From JAHECE01 sp963780675 (GTDB lineage Bacteria > Actinomycetota > Actinomycetes > Actinomycetales > JAHECE01): a DNA stretch of 64,000 bases. Below, piece by piece: positions 1-11,523 of the stretch (positions within the stretch are counted from its first letter, which is position 1; each line of letters begins with the position of its first letter). Both the position numbers and the translations under genes were made by a program. The stretch spans positions 248,001 to 312,000 of the forward strand of contig CAWACR010000003.1 of NCBI GenBank assembly GCA_963780675.1, read 5' to 3'. The notes under the pieces were generated by a model. It did no database searches, was not told the origin of the DNA, and was given only the letters and a program-made list of their open reading frames with translations.

Positions 1-1
1 G

Positions 2-1618
2 GCGCGCCGGTGGGCGGACCGCTGGCGCACCTCGCTGCGCCTGCGGGTGGTGACCACGACCGTCGTCGTCGGTGCGCTCGCCGTCGTCGGTCTCGGGTGG
101 TACCTGACCGGCCAGATCCGCGCCGGCATGTTCAACGAGCGGGTGGAGCAGATGCTGGCGGACGCGGCCCAGCGGAGCGCCACCGCGCAGGAGAGCATCG
201 ACTACGCGACGGCGAACACCGGCGCGGAGATCCAGCAGCTGGCCAACGACCTCGTGGTCTCCCTCCAGGGGGCGGGCTCCGGGGCGGTGGGCACCCTGCT
301 CCTGCGCTCGCCGTCGGACCTCTCGCAGGTGGTGATCATCGACCCGGTCACAGACCGGTCGCTCATCGGCCTCGTGAGCCCGGAGCTGCGCGGCGCCGTC
401 CAGGAAGAGGGCGGGCAGCAGTGGCAGTCGGTCGGTGTACCGGAGGGGACGACGACGGCGCCCGGGATCGCGGTCGGCTCCCCGGTCACCCTGAAGTCGG
501 CCGGTGCCTACGAGCTCTACTTCGTGTACTCGCTGGCGGCAGAGAACGACACCCTCCTGTTCGTGCAGCGCACGCTCGCCGTGGGTGCGGTCGTCCTGCT
601 GGGGCTCCTGGTCGCGATGACCTGGTACCTGACGCGCAAGGTCCTGGTGCCCGTCCGCCAGGCGGCCGGCACGGCGGAGCGCCTCGCGGACGGGATGCTC
701 AGCGAGCGGATCCCCGTCCAGGGCCATGACGAGCTCGCCACGCTGGGACGCTCCTTCAACGAGATGGCGGAGAGTCTGCAGCACCAGATCCACCGCATGG
801 AGGAGCTCTCGCACGTCCAGCAGCGGTTCGTCTCCGACGTCTCGCACGAGCTGCGCACGCCGCTCACGACCATCCGGATGGCCGGTGACGTCATCTACGA
901 GGAGCGTGCCGGGTTCAGCCCGGCGGTCGCGCGCTCCGCCGAGCTCCTCGACACCCAGCTGGACCGCTTCGACAGCCTCCTCGCGGACCTTCTCGAGATC
1001 AGCCGCTTCGACGCCGGGGCCGCCGTGCTGGACGCCGAGGAGTGGGACATCCGCTCGCTCGTGGACAACGTCGTCGAGCAGGCGGCACCGCTGGCCGAGC
1101 GGAAGGGCTCGCAGCTGGTGGTCGACGCCCCTGACCGCCCCTGCACGGCCGACGTCGACCCGCGGCGCGTCGAGCGGATCCTGCGCAACCTGGTCGTGAA
1201 CGCGATCGAGCACGGGGAGGGCCGGCCGATCGACATCGAGGTCGGGATGGACGCCCGCGCCGTGGCCGTCGTCGTCCGGGACCGCGGCGTCGGGATGACC
1301 CTGTTCGAGGCCAAGCACGTGTTCGACCGCTTCTGGCGTGCGGATCCCGCCCGGGCGCGGACCACCGGGGGAACCGGGCTCGGTCTGGCGATCGCGCTCG
1401 AGGACGCCCGGCTCCACGCCGGTCGGCTCGAGGCGTGGGGGAGGCCGGGCGACGGCGCCCGGTTCCGGCTCACGCTCCCGCGCCGCGCCGGAGTCGTCCT
1501 CGACGGCTCTCCGCTCGACCTCGCCCCGCCGTCGGTCCCGGCGACCCCGTTGCCGCGCGCCGAGGACCCGGCCGGGCCGGCGAGCCTTCCCGACCTCGAC
1601 CAGCTGGGCGCGCGATGA
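2..1618 (+). CDS. mtrB: MtrB two-component sensor histidine kinase (5' end outside window)
   Basis: Membrane histidine kinase of the MtrAB system, which controls cell-wall and division genes in Actinobacteria. The frame is open from base 2, so the true start lies upstream. An N-terminal membrane helix (TVVVGALAVVGLGWYL) is followed by an extracellular sensor region, a second helix near bases 570-640 (AVVLLGLLVAMTWYL), a HAMP linker and a HisKA box DVSHELRTPL whose phospho-accepting His is encoded at 845-847. The N box (RNLVVNAIEHGEG), G1 box (RDRGVGM) and G2 box (GTGLGLAIA) form the ATPase domain. The stop overlaps the lpqB start (ATGA), the usual mtrB-lpqB arrangement. The response regulator mtrA is expected just upstream. 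Identity is firm; only the N-terminus is missing. Confidence 0.95.
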   Translation, partial: ARRWADRWRTSLRLRVVTTTVVVGALAVVGLGWYLTGQIRAGMFNERVEQMLADAAQRSATAQESIDYATANTGAEIQQLANDLVVSLQGAGSGAVGTLLLRSPSDLSQVVIIDPVTDRSLIGLVSPELRGAVQEEGGQQWQSVGVPEGTTTAPGIAVGSPVTLKSAGAYELYFVYSLAAENDTLLFVQRTLAVGAVVLLGLLVAMTWYLTRKVLVPVRQAAGTAERLADGMLSERIPVQGHDELATLGRSFNEMAESLQHQIHRMEELSHVQQRFVSDVSHELRTPLTTIRMAGDVIYEERAGFSPAVARSAELLDTQLDRFDSLLADLLEISRFDAGAAVLDAEEWDIRSLVDNVVEQAAPLAERKGSQLVVDAPDRPCTADVDPRRVERILRNLVVNAIEHGEGRPIDIEVGMDARAVAVVVRDRGVGMTLFEAKHVFDRFWRADPARARTTGGTGLGLAIALEDARLHAGRLEAWGRPGDGARFRLTLPRRAGVVLDGSPLDLAPPSVPATPLPRAEDPAGPASLPDLDQLGAR

Positions 1619-3318
1619 GGCCGGCTCGTCCCTCCCCCCGCCGGGCCGTCGCCGCCGCGCTCGGGGCGGTGCTCGTCGTCGTCCTCGGAGCGTGTGCCTC
1701 GCTGCCGCAGTCCGGCCCGGTGCAGCAGGGCAACCCGGACGTCAGCGAGCCCGGGAGCATCGCGCTGCTGGCGCGGCTGCCGGGCGAGGGCGACACCCCC
1801 GAGGAGATCGTCGACGGGTTCCTGCGGGCATCGGCCGCCGGCTTCACCGATGACTTCACGGTGGCCCGCGCGTTCCTCGGGCCGTCGGCCGCCGCGACAT
1901 GGGACCCGCTGGCGACGGTGCACGTCCACTCGGGGCAGGCCGTGGTGCGGGAGACGACCGCCGATCCCACCGGCGTGACGGCGTCGGCGTCCCTGAGCGG
2001 CACCGTCGACCAGGGCGGTCGGTACACCGAGGCCTCTCCGGGGACCCAGGCGGAGGTGGACTTCCAGCTGGCGGAGGACGACGACGGCGAGTGGCGCATC
2101 ATCGCCCTCGACGACGGCGTCCTGCTGTCCGAGCCGATCTTCCGCTCCCTGTTCCAGCAGACCCCCCTCTACTTCGTCGCGCCCGACGGCGGCGCTCTCG
2201 TCTCCGAGACGCGCTGGTACCCGCGCCGCACGGTGGAGACGTCCGCCGCCCTCGGCGTGCTCGGGGGACCGTCGCCCTGGTTGGCGAGCGGGGTGGTCTC
2301 CGCGTTCCCCCCGGGCACCCGGCTGGTGGTCGACACCGTCACGGTGCGCGACGGCGTGGCCCAGGTGGACCTCTCCGCCGAGGCGCTCCAGGCCTCCCCG
2401 GGCGAGCGCTCGCTGATGCAGGCCCAGCTGACCCAGACCCTCGGCGATCTCCCGCGGGTGCTGTCGGTGCTGATGACGGTCCAGGGCGTGCCCCTCGACG
2501 CCCCGACGCCCGATCCCGACCTCGTCGTCGACCCCTCCGTCGGGACCAGCCCGGTGGTCCTGGCCGACGGCGCCCTGGCGACGCTCGAGGCCGGGACGCT
2601 CGTCCCCCTCGAGGGCGGCGGCGCCGTCCTCGCCCCGGAGCCGTCGCACCCGGCGATCCCGTACGACGACGACACCCCGGTCGTCCTCTCGGCCGGCACC
2701 TCGATCGCCACCGTGCCGGCGGGCGATGCCCCGCCCGCCGTGCTCCTCACCGCGTCGGGGCCGCTCACCGCGCCATCCTTCGATCGGGACGGGTGGGTGT
2801 GGTCCGCGCCGACGGCGCCCGGTGGGGTCGTCCACGCGGTCCGCACCGACGCGACCCGGGTCGACGTCGCCGCCGAGTGGCTCGCAGGGCGCGAGGTGCG
2901 GTCCCTGCGCGTCTCCCGCGACGGGGCGCGCGTCGTCGTCGTCTCCGTGGCCGCGGGCTCGGTGACGGTCGAGGTCGCCGCGATCGTGCGCAGTGGCGAC
3001 GGGTCGCCGGTGGCCCTCGCCGAGCCGCTGCGGATCGGGCAGCGGATCACCCAGGCGACCGCGGCCGTCTGGGTGGACCAGCAGACGGTGGCGCTGCTGG
3101 GCCGCGTGGGTTCCGGCGCGGTCGACACCGTCGTCCTCACGCCCGTCGGGGGGCCGACCAGCGCTCTCCCGTCGGTCGAGGGCGCCGTGGGCCTGGCCTC
3201 GGGGAAGGGCGACCGGTTGCTGTTCGTCAGCACCGGGGCGGGCGAGCTGTTCGCACGCAACGGCCTCGGGTGGACCTCGACCGTGCGCGGGGTGCGGGAC
3301 CCGGCGTTCCCCGGCTGA
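1615..3318 (+). CDS. lpqB: LpqB, lipoprotein partner of MtrAB
   Basis: Secreted lipoprotein of 567 residues that acts with the MtrAB sensor system at the cell surface. The signal peptide (RRAVAAALGAVLVVVLGACAS) carries the lipobox LGAC with the lipidated Cys near residue 28. A GerMN-like region follows in the first half (for example TRLVVDTVTVRDGVAQVDLS, near residues 238-257), then a beta-propeller-like C-terminal half rich in short hydrophobic strands. The ATG overlaps the mtrB stop by four bases, indicating translational coupling. Family assignment rests on position, lipobox, domain order and usual length (about 560-600 residues). Confidence 0.93.
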   Translation: MRPARPSPRRAVAAALGAVLVVVLGACASLPQSGPVQQGNPDVSEPGSIALLARLPGEGDTPEEIVDGFLRASAAGFTDDFTVARAFLGPSAAATWDPLATVHVHSGQAVVRETTADPTGVTASASLSGTVDQGGRYTEASPGTQAEVDFQLAEDDDGEWRIIALDDGVLLSEPIFRSLFQQTPLYFVAPDGGALVSETRWYPRRTVETSAALGVLGGPSPWLASGVVSAFPPGTRLVVDTVTVRDGVAQVDLSAEALQASPGERSLMQAQLTQTLGDLPRVLSVLMTVQGVPLDAPTPDPDLVVDPSVGTSPVVLADGALATLEAGTLVPLEGGGAVLAPEPSHPAIPYDDDTPVVLSAGTSIATVPAGDAPPAVLLTASGPLTAPSFDRDGWVWSAPTAPGGVVHAVRTDATRVDVAAEWLAGREVRSLRVSRDGARVVVVSVAAGSVTVEVAAIVRSGDGSPVALAEPLRIGQRITQATAAVWVDQQTVALLGRVGSGAVDTVVLTPVGGPTSALPSVEGAVGLASGKGDRLLFVSTGAGELFARNGLGWTSTVRGVRDPAFPG

Positions 3319-3321
3319 GCC

Positions 3322-3400
3322 GCCCCGGCCGGGGCGCCCCGGCCGGGGCGCCGGTGGACGGCTCCTCCCCGGGAGGCGCCGGCGCGCGTCCGTCCACCGG
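3322..3400 (+). terminator. Two tandem palindromes plus a long hairpin after lpqB
   Basis: Two identical abutting palindromes (gccccggccggggc at 3322-3335 and 3336-3349) start four bases after the lpqB stop. They are followed by an 11-bp perfect stem (3351-3361 pairing with 3390-3400). There is no T-tract, as is common in high-GC actinobacteria. The location supports an mtrB-lpqB terminator; the function is inferred. Confidence 0.6.
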
Positions 3401-3450
3401 GCTGCGAGGCGCCGGCTCGACCGCCGGCCCGCCCGTGCGAGCCTCGGCGC

Positions 3451-4308
3451 GTGGAGGAGGTTGCTGCGTCGTCGCCCGGGGAGTCCGTCCGGTCGCGCGT
3501 CCTGGCGCGCGTCCGGGGGTGGCTCGACGACGCGCTCGGCCTTCTCCTCCCCGTCGAGTGCCCAGGGTGCGGGCGGTGGGACGTCGCCCTGTGCGAGGCG
3601 TGCCGCCGGCTGCTTGCCCGCCGGCCGTGGCGGTGCGAGGACGGGGCGCCGGCGCTCGCCGGGCTGGGGCCCGGAGGCGCGGGGCCGGGGTCGGGGCTCG
3701 GGCTGGGGCCGGGGCGCGCCCCGGCGGGAGCCGGTGCGCTGGCGACCTGGGCGGTCGCGGAGTATGCCGGCGGCGTTCGAGGGATCGTCCTCGCCTGGAA
3801 GAACCGGGGGCGGGCCGACCTGTCGCGGGAGGTCGAGCGCGCCGGCCGCATGGCCGGGCAGGCCTGGGCGCGGGACCTCACGGCCGAGGGGCTGTGGACA
3901 GGCGGTCAGCTCCTGGTCGTCCCCGCGCCGTCGGGTCGCCGGCGCCGGCTCCGCGGCGCGTTCGTGGTGGGGCCGCTCGCGGGGGCCGTCGCCGCCGGTC
4001 TGAGCGCAGGGGAGGCGCACCCGGACAGGGGAGCGGCGGCGCGCGTCGTCGTCGTCGATGCTCTCCGACGGGGTGGCGGTCGTGCCCACCAGTCCGGGTT
4101 GGGGGTGGCCGGTCGCGGGGCCAACAGGAGGCGCACCACTCGCCTCGTCGTGCCGCTTCCGCCGGGAGCGCCGTGCGTGCTCGTCGACGACGTGCTGACC
4201 ACCGGTGCCACCCTCGCGGAGTGCCGCCGGACGCTCGTCGCCGCGGGCCACGACGTCGTCGGTGCCCTCGTGCTCGCAGCGACGCCGGCGCCCGGAAGGC
4301 GTCGCTGA
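3451..4308 (+). CDS. ComF family phosphoribosyltransferase-like protein
   Basis: Protein of 285 residues related to competence protein ComFC/GntX. Two CxxC pairs near the N-terminus (CPGCGRWDVALCEAC) form the expected zinc ribbon. The C-terminal half holds the PRPP-binding loop VLVDDVLTTGATL typical of type I phosphoribosyltransferases. The GTG start is chosen because the zinc ribbon begins about 30 residues later and no better start lies upstream. The middle is Gly/Pro-rich (residues about 70-95), probably a linker. The physiological role in actinobacteria is not established; competence is only a family name here. Its position between lpqB and hpf is conserved. Confidence 0.85.
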   Translation: MEEVAASSPGESVRSRVLARVRGWLDDALGLLLPVECPGCGRWDVALCEACRRLLARRPWRCEDGAPALAGLGPGGAGPGSGLGLGPGRAPAGAGALATWAVAEYAGGVRGIVLAWKNRGRADLSREVERAGRMAGQAWARDLTAEGLWTGGQLLVVPAPSGRRRRLRGAFVVGPLAGAVAAGLSAGEAHPDRGAAARVVVVDALRRGGGRAHQSGLGVAGRGANRRRTTRLVVPLPPGAPCVLVDDVLTTGATLAECRRTLVAAGHDVVGALVLAATPAPGRRR

Positions 4309-4533
4309 GCAGGTGCTGTGTCGTGATGCGGACCGGGCCCGACAGGACTACCGTCTGATCATGGAGGAGGTCGGCAGCGTCGGCGGCTCGCGGAGCGCAC
4401 GGACGTCCTCCCGAGAGCGGAACGGGCGCGACGATGCGCCCATCGCGAGGGGGGTGGTATCGCACACCCGCCATTGAGCGGTTACTCACTCGTCGACGGG
4501 CGTACCCGCGCCCCGCTCCCAACGGAGGTAGTC

Positions 4534-5193
4534 ATGGACATCGTGGTCGTCAGCAGGCACGTCGAGATCCCCGAGCGCTTCAGGCGGCACGTGGAGGAGA
4601 AGCTGTCCAAGGTCGAACAGCTCGCCCCCACCGCCCAGCGGATCGACGTCGAGATCACCCACGAGCGGAACCCGCGGCTCGCCGACAAGGCCGAGCGCGT
4701 CGAGCTCACCGTGCGCGACCGCGGACCTGTGGTCCGCGCCGAGGCGTCCGCCTCCGACCGGTACGCGGCCCTGGACGCCGCGACGACCAAGCTGCTGGAG
4801 CGGCTGCGGCGGGTCCGTGACCGGCGCAAGAACCACCACCGCGTCGAGCCGCCGACCACGCTCGACGTCAGGCCGCCGGCGCCTGCACAGGCGCCCGAGG
4901 CCCAGAGCGCTCCGCCGGCCCCGCCCGTCCCGGCCGAACCGGGTGTCGCTTACGAGAGCACGCTCGGTGACTCGCCCGTGGTCATCCGGCAGAAGGTGCA
5001 CCCCACCGTGCCGATGACGGTCGACGAGGCGCTCTACGAGATGGAACTCGTCGGGCACCCGTTCTACCTGTTCATCGACTCGGTGACCCACCAGCCCTGC
5101 GTCGTGTACCACCGCCACGGGTGGACCTACGGCGTCATCCGGCTCGACGCCTCCGTGACGGCGACTCCGACGGAGGCCGCGACCGCCCCGTAG
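4534..5193 (+). CDS. hpf: Long-form ribosome hibernation-promoting factor
   Basis: Protein of 219 residues that dimerises 70S ribosomes in stationary phase. The N-terminal HPF/RaiA domain (MDIVVVSRHVEIPERFRRHV onward, residues 1-105) is followed by a Pro/Ala-rich linker and the C-terminal dimerisation domain (IRQKVHPTVPMTVDEAL ... HPFYLFI). The frame is open further upstream, but ATG 4534 is preceded by ggagg at 4524-4528 with ideal spacing and matches the family N-terminus. It sits just before secA, as in many Actinobacteria. Confidence 0.95.
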   Translation: MDIVVVSRHVEIPERFRRHVEEKLSKVEQLAPTAQRIDVEITHERNPRLADKAERVELTVRDRGPVVRAEASASDRYAALDAATTKLLERLRRVRDRRKNHHRVEPPTTLDVRPPAPAQAPEAQSAPPAPPVPAEPGVAYESTLGDSPVVIRQKVHPTVPMTVDEALYEMELVGHPFYLFIDSVTHQPCVVYHRHGWTYGVIRLDASVTATPTEAATAP

Positions 5194-5207
5194 ACGCTCC
5201 CTCCCGA

Positions 5208-5282
5208 CGCTGAGGTCGAGCGCTCTCGTTGGTGAGGTCGAGGGGACCTCGACCTCACCAACGAGAGCGCTCGACCTCAGCG
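5208..5282. repeat. Perfect 36-bp inverted repeat between hpf and secA
   Basis: Bases 5208-5243 are the exact reverse complement of 5247-5282, leaving a 3-base loop (5244-5246). The arms are built from the word gaggtcgag used twice. It lies 15 bases after the hpf stop, so it can act as a terminator hairpin on RNA. At 36 bp it is much longer than needed for that, and it has no T-tract. Confidence 0.8.
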
Positions 5283-5385
5283 AGGATGGAGGCTCGCCTA
5301 CGATGGGTGCGTAACCTGCGGTGCTGTGGTGCACGCGGGTACCCGGTGAGCGCCCCGCGGCGCGAGAGACGATCGGATGTGACGC

Positions 5386-8457
<3,072 letters not shown>

Positions 8458-8466
8458 CCCGAGGCC

Positions 8467-9033
8467 TCAGCCGATCTCGAGGGCCGTGGCACGCCAGCGT
8501 CCTCGGTGCGCCTCGATCCGGATCGCGGCGGCGCGAACCCGCTCCCCGTCGTGGACGACGACGGAGGCCTCCGCGGCGTAGGCGCTGATCGGGCACAGGT
8601 GGACGCGCCGGACGACCGCCTGCCGCACCAGCGTGGGGCGCCCCTTGATCCGCACCGCGAGCCCTGCCCGCCGCGCGATCGACTCGTAGATGTCGGCGGT
8701 GAGCCAGCGGGCCAGCTGCGCCGTCGGCCGGCTGCCGGTGAGGGCCTCGACGGCGGCGCGGACCAGGGATCCGCACCATGCGGCCGGGTCCTCGCGCGGC
8801 ACCCCGGGGAGGAGCGCGAGAGCGGGCGGGGACGAGACGAGGACGAGGTCCCGGGCGGCGTCGTCCTCCGTGGGCCGAGCCGTCGTCGGTCCGGCGAACC
8901 GCACGCGGTCCCACGGCTGGGAGACGGAGGTGCGGGGGAGCGGTACCGGTGGCGGGCAGGGCTGCGCCGGACTCGGCAGGCCTGCCGGTCGGAGCCGGCG
9001 CACGGGGAGGACATCAAGGGCGGTGGCGGTCAC
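8467..9033 (-). CDS. Rv3235-family (DUF6459) conserved actinobacterial protein
   Basis: Protein of 188 residues in the family seen beside secA in many actinobacteria, named after M. tuberculosis Rv3235. A Pro-rich N-terminal third is followed by the conserved region (WLTADIYESIARR ... LVRQAVVRRVHLCPIS ... IEAHRGRWRATALEIG). No signal peptide or membrane segment is visible. GTG 9033 is chosen because it overlaps the stop of the LysM gene as GTGA, indicating coupled translation. The function is unknown; the gene is convergent with secA, nine bases after the secA stop. Confidence 0.75.
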   Translation of the reverse strand: MTATALDVLPVRRLRPAGLPSPAQPCPPPVPLPRTSVSQPWDRVRFAGPTTARPTEDDAARDLVLVSSPPALALLPGVPREDPAAWCGSLVRAAVEALTGSRPTAQLARWLTADIYESIARRAGLAVRIKGRPTLVRQAVVRRVHLCPISAYAAEASVVVHDGERVRAAAIRIEAHRGRWRATALEIG

Positions 9034-9788
9034 GGGAGGGTTCCTTCCTCGGGGGCGGTCAGGACCTGACCGGGGTGGATGAGATCGGGGTCGTCGCCGA
9101 TGACGGCGGCGTTCGCGCGGTACCAGCGCGGCCACTCCGCGGCGACGGCGGCCGGCGTGGCGGCCACTCCGCGGGCGACGACTCGGGCCGCCGCGATGGA
9201 CCAGAGCGAGTCACCGGGCGCCACGACGTGGACCTCGGACGACGTGACCGTGACCGCTGCGGCGACGGTGCGCCCGGCGAGAGGTTCGGCATCCTGGGCG
9301 CGGTCGGGCGCGGTCTCGGTGACGGTCGGGGCCCAGCCCAGGTCGTCCGGAAGGTCGGCGGGGGCGGCGCTCGCTCCGCTCAGCGCCAGCGAGGTGCCGA
9401 CGACGGCGCCCGCGGCCGTGCCGGCGAAGCGCCGCAGAACCGGGACACCCACGGCGCGCAGGGTCTCCTCGCCGCGCCGCCAGCGTCGGCCGGATCCGCG
9501 CAGGACCGCACAGGCGGCCACGCCGAGGCCCGTGGCGGCGAACCAGCAGCCGAGGACGACGCCGACGAGGAGGACGCCGGAGGCGACGACTCCTTCGACT
9601 GCCGATGCCACCGCCGCCCCGCCCAGCGCCGCCGCCGACCCGGCCGCGGTGAGCCCCGGTCCGTCCGTGAGGCCCAGTGCTCCACCGATCCGCAGCACCT
9701 GAGCCCCGGCGACGACGGCGACGACGGCGCCCCCGGCCGCCGCCAGGGCGCCCCCGGCCACCCGGACCCCTTCGCTCCCACCGCTCAC
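9030..9788 (-). CDS. LysM-domain membrane protein
   Basis: Protein of 252 residues. Two or three N-terminal hydrophobic helices (GGALAAAGGAVVAVVAG; SAVEGVVASGVLLVGVVLG) precede an Arg-rich loop, a further helix and a C-terminal LysM domain (VVAPGDSLWSIAAARV ... LIHPGQVLTAP), which is likely extracytoplasmic and binds peptidoglycan or chitin-like sugar chains. It is first in a two-gene unit with the Rv3235-family gene. The divergent upstream region carries two 9-bp direct repeats. The precise role is unknown. Confidence 0.85.
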   Translation of the reverse strand: MSGGSEGVRVAGGALAAAGGAVVAVVAGAQVLRIGGALGLTDGPGLTAAGSAAALGGAAVASAVEGVVASGVLLVGVVLGCWFAATGLGVAACAVLRGSGRRWRRGEETLRAVGVPVLRRFAGTAAGAVVGTSLALSGASAAPADLPDDLGWAPTVTETAPDRAQDAEPLAGRTVAAAVTVTSSEVHVVAPGDSLWSIAAARVVARGVAATPAAVAAEWPRWYRANAAVIGDDPDLIHPGQVLTAPEEGTLP

Positions 9789-9816
9789 GTCGACCTCTTT
9801 TGCTCTCTGAACGTGT

Positions 9817-9835
9817 CGTTTGATGACGTTTGATG
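9817..9835. promoter_or_regulatory. Two direct 9-bp repeats upstream of the LysM gene
   Basis: The word cgtttgatg occurs at 9817-9825 and again at 9827-9835, a 10-bp period, which puts both copies on the same face of the helix. The surrounding 45 bases are markedly AT-richer than the genome average. The repeats lie 29-47 bases upstream of the minus-strand LysM start and about 110 bases from the plus-strand gene. This looks like a head-to-tail operator or a promoter element; no protein is assigned. Confidence 0.45.
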
Positions 9836-9943
9836 CTCATCGGTGAGGACAGGGTGCCCCACGGGTCGCGCGGTGTCTAGTCGAGGAGGGCGCCTGTGGA
9901 CGCTCGACGTGCCGGATCCACCGCTCGCGACTAACCTCGCGAC

Positions 9944-10468
9944 GTGCGATGGGAGGCCTTGTTCGCGGACCTGCAAGGTCAGTGGGACGCTTCGGCGCGC
10001 GCGGAGGACGACGCCCGGATCGCCGATCTCGCGGAGCTCGAGATGGGGAGGGCCCACCTGGCGGACCGGGTCCGTGCCCGGCGCGGCGCGCGGCTCACCC
10101 TCCGGCTGGCGGATGGCGAGGACTCGACCGGGCTGGTGATGGACGCCGCCCCGCAGTGGGTGCTCCTCGGCCTCGGCGAACGGCGTCGCGTGATCCCCAT
10201 GGCGGCGATCGCCGCGGCCTGGCCCTTGGGGCCGGTCGCTCCGGAGGCGGGGATCGTCGAGAGCCGGCTCGCGGTCACCCATGTCCTGCGGGCGATCGCA
10301 CGGGAGGGTGCCACCGTCCGCGTCGTCACCGTGGCCGGTGCCTTCCGGGGACATCTCGTGCGGGTCGGCGCCGACCACGTGGACGTGGCGCTCGAGCCCG
10401 CCGCGGGCGGAGCCGAGGGCCGCGTGAGCGTGGCGCTCACCGGTCTGCTCGCCGTGGAGTCGACGTGA
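9944..10468 (+). CDS. Conserved actinobacterial protein, possible tandem Sm-like barrels
   Basis: Protein of 174 residues. A helical, charged N-terminus (residues 1-45) is followed by two stretches with the same alternating pattern: GARLTLRLADG ... WVLLGLGERRRVIPMAAI (about 48-90) and GATVRVVTVAGAFRGHLVRV ... VSVALTGLLAV (about 123-172). Each reads as a five-strand barrel with a turn at Gly after strand 1, like the Sm1/Sm2 motifs. Homologues are common in high-GC actinobacteria as uncharacterised proteins, often beside an HTH gene as here. GTG 9944 is the only sensible start. The RNA-binding suggestion is an inference from fold pattern alone. Confidence 0.65.
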   Translation: MRWEALFADLQGQWDASARAEDDARIADLAELEMGRAHLADRVRARRGARLTLRLADGEDSTGLVMDAAPQWVLLGLGERRRVIPMAAIAAAWPLGPVAPEAGIVESRLAVTHVLRAIAREGATVRVVTVAGAFRGHLVRVGADHVDVALEPAAGGAEGRVSVALTGLLAVEST

Positions 10469-10503
10469 CGTCGCGGCCGGCCGGCCCTACGACGCGCCGG
10501 GCC

Positions 10504-10746
10504 TCAGCGGTCCGTGAGGTTCGCGGCCTCCGCCTCGTCGAGCGTGCCGGTCTCGATGCGCTCGGCCGTGCGGGCGTACATCCGCTGGATGTACGCCTCG
10601 AGCTGGGCGTCCTCGACGCGCCACTGGTTGCGTCCTCCGACCTGGATCGCCTTGAGGTCGCCCGATCGCACGAGCGCGCGCGCCTGGCTGAGGGAGATGT
10701 TCAGGACGTCGGCCACGTCGGCGAGGGTGAGGAACCGCGGCGGCAT
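10504..10746 (-). CDS. Small helix-turn-helix protein of the excisionase/MerR-like type
   Basis: Protein of 80 residues with a single HTH_17-type domain: FLTLADVADVLNISLSQARALVRSGDLKAIQVGGRNQWRVE places the recognition helix at about residues 20-30 and the wing at 33-42. The C-terminal 35 residues are helical and acidic. The start is ATG 10746, preceded by ggaaga. Length and domain resemble BldC-like regulators, though identity to BldC is not claimed. It is convergent with the Sm-like gene and divergent from the SAF gene. Confidence 0.8.
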   Translation of the reverse strand: MPPRFLTLADVADVLNISLSQARALVRSGDLKAIQVGGRNQWRVEDAQLEAYIQRMYARTAERIETGTLDEAEAANLTDR

Positions 10747-10866
10747 GCGGAGATCTTCCCACCGCGCCACGCTCGGACCGGCCGGTTGTCCACAGGCGCG
10801 CGGGCACCCGGCGGGCCGGCGGCCCGTCGCCGGGCACGATAGGTCGACGTCCAAGGAGGAGGTGCC

Positions 10867-11523
10867 ATGTCAGGCGAGATCCCCAGCCCAGTCGCGCGCC
10901 GCGTGCGGCGGCCCAGCTGGCGCGACCCGCGCCTCGGGGTGGGCCTGCTGCTCGTGGCCGGTTCGGTCGCCCTCGGGACGTGGGTGGTGGCCGACGCCGA
11001 TCGCGGGACCGGCTTCTACGCGACCCGTGGAGCACTGACCCCGGGAGACCCTGTCGTCACCGAGGACCTCCAGGTGGTCCAGGGGCGACTCCCCGGGACG
11101 GAGGCCGTCTACCTGGCTGCAGGCGCCCCGATACCCCCGGGGGCCGTCGTCACCCGACCCGTCGGCCCGGGGGAGCTCCTCCCGGCCGATGCGATCGGCA
11201 CCGGTGCCGACGTGGATGTCCGCCCGGTCGGCATCCCCGTCTCGGGTGCGCTCAGCGCCGCCGTCGTCAAGGGCACCCTGGTCGACCTGTGGTTGACCGT
11301 GCCACCGGCCACAGGCATCGGAGTGGCCGCCGAACCTGCCCAGCCGTCCCTCGTAGCGGCCGACCTGCGCGTCGCGGACGTCTCCGAGAGCGACGACCTC
11401 TTCGCGGCCGGGGGAAGCACCACGGTCGAGGTCCTGGTGCCGTCCGGGGAGCTGCCCGACGTGCTCGCCGCCCTCTCGACCGACGGCGAGATCACCCTGG
11501 TGCCGGTACCGGGCGGCGCGTGA
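10867..11523 (+). CDS. SAF-domain (CpaB/RcpC-like) membrane-anchored protein
   Basis: Protein of 218 residues with one N-terminal membrane helix (LGVGLLLVAGSVALGTWVVA, about residues 23-42) and a SAF domain (ALTPGDPVVTEDLQ ... IPPGAVVTRPVGPGELLPADAI). In Tad/Flp pilus systems such proteins are the periplasmic CpaB component. No pilin, secretin or CpaF ATPase is visible here, so the pilus role is uncertain. A strong ribosome-binding site (aaggagg, ending at 10862) precedes the ATG, and the stop overlaps the next start by one base. Confidence 0.8.
   Translation: MSGEIPSPVARRVRRPSWRDPRLGVGLLLVAGSVALGTWVVADADRGTGFYATRGALTPGDPVVTEDLQVVQGRLPGTEAVYLAAGAPIPPGAVVTRPVGPGELLPADAIGTGADVDVRPVGIPVSGALSAAVVKGTLVDLWLTVPPATGIGVAAEPAQPSLVAADLRVADVSESDDLFAAGGSTTVEVLVPSGELPDVLAALSTDGEITLVPVPGGA

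Noticed and set aside
895..4251. Very long minus-strand open frame antisense to mtrB-lpqB-comF
   Set aside because: Arg/Pro/Gly-rich translation with no domain. High GC removes stop codons from the antisense frame, and the plus-strand genes are unambiguous.
5208..5282. Terminal inverted repeats of an insertion sequence
   Set aside because: The arms are only three bases apart and no transposase is encoded.
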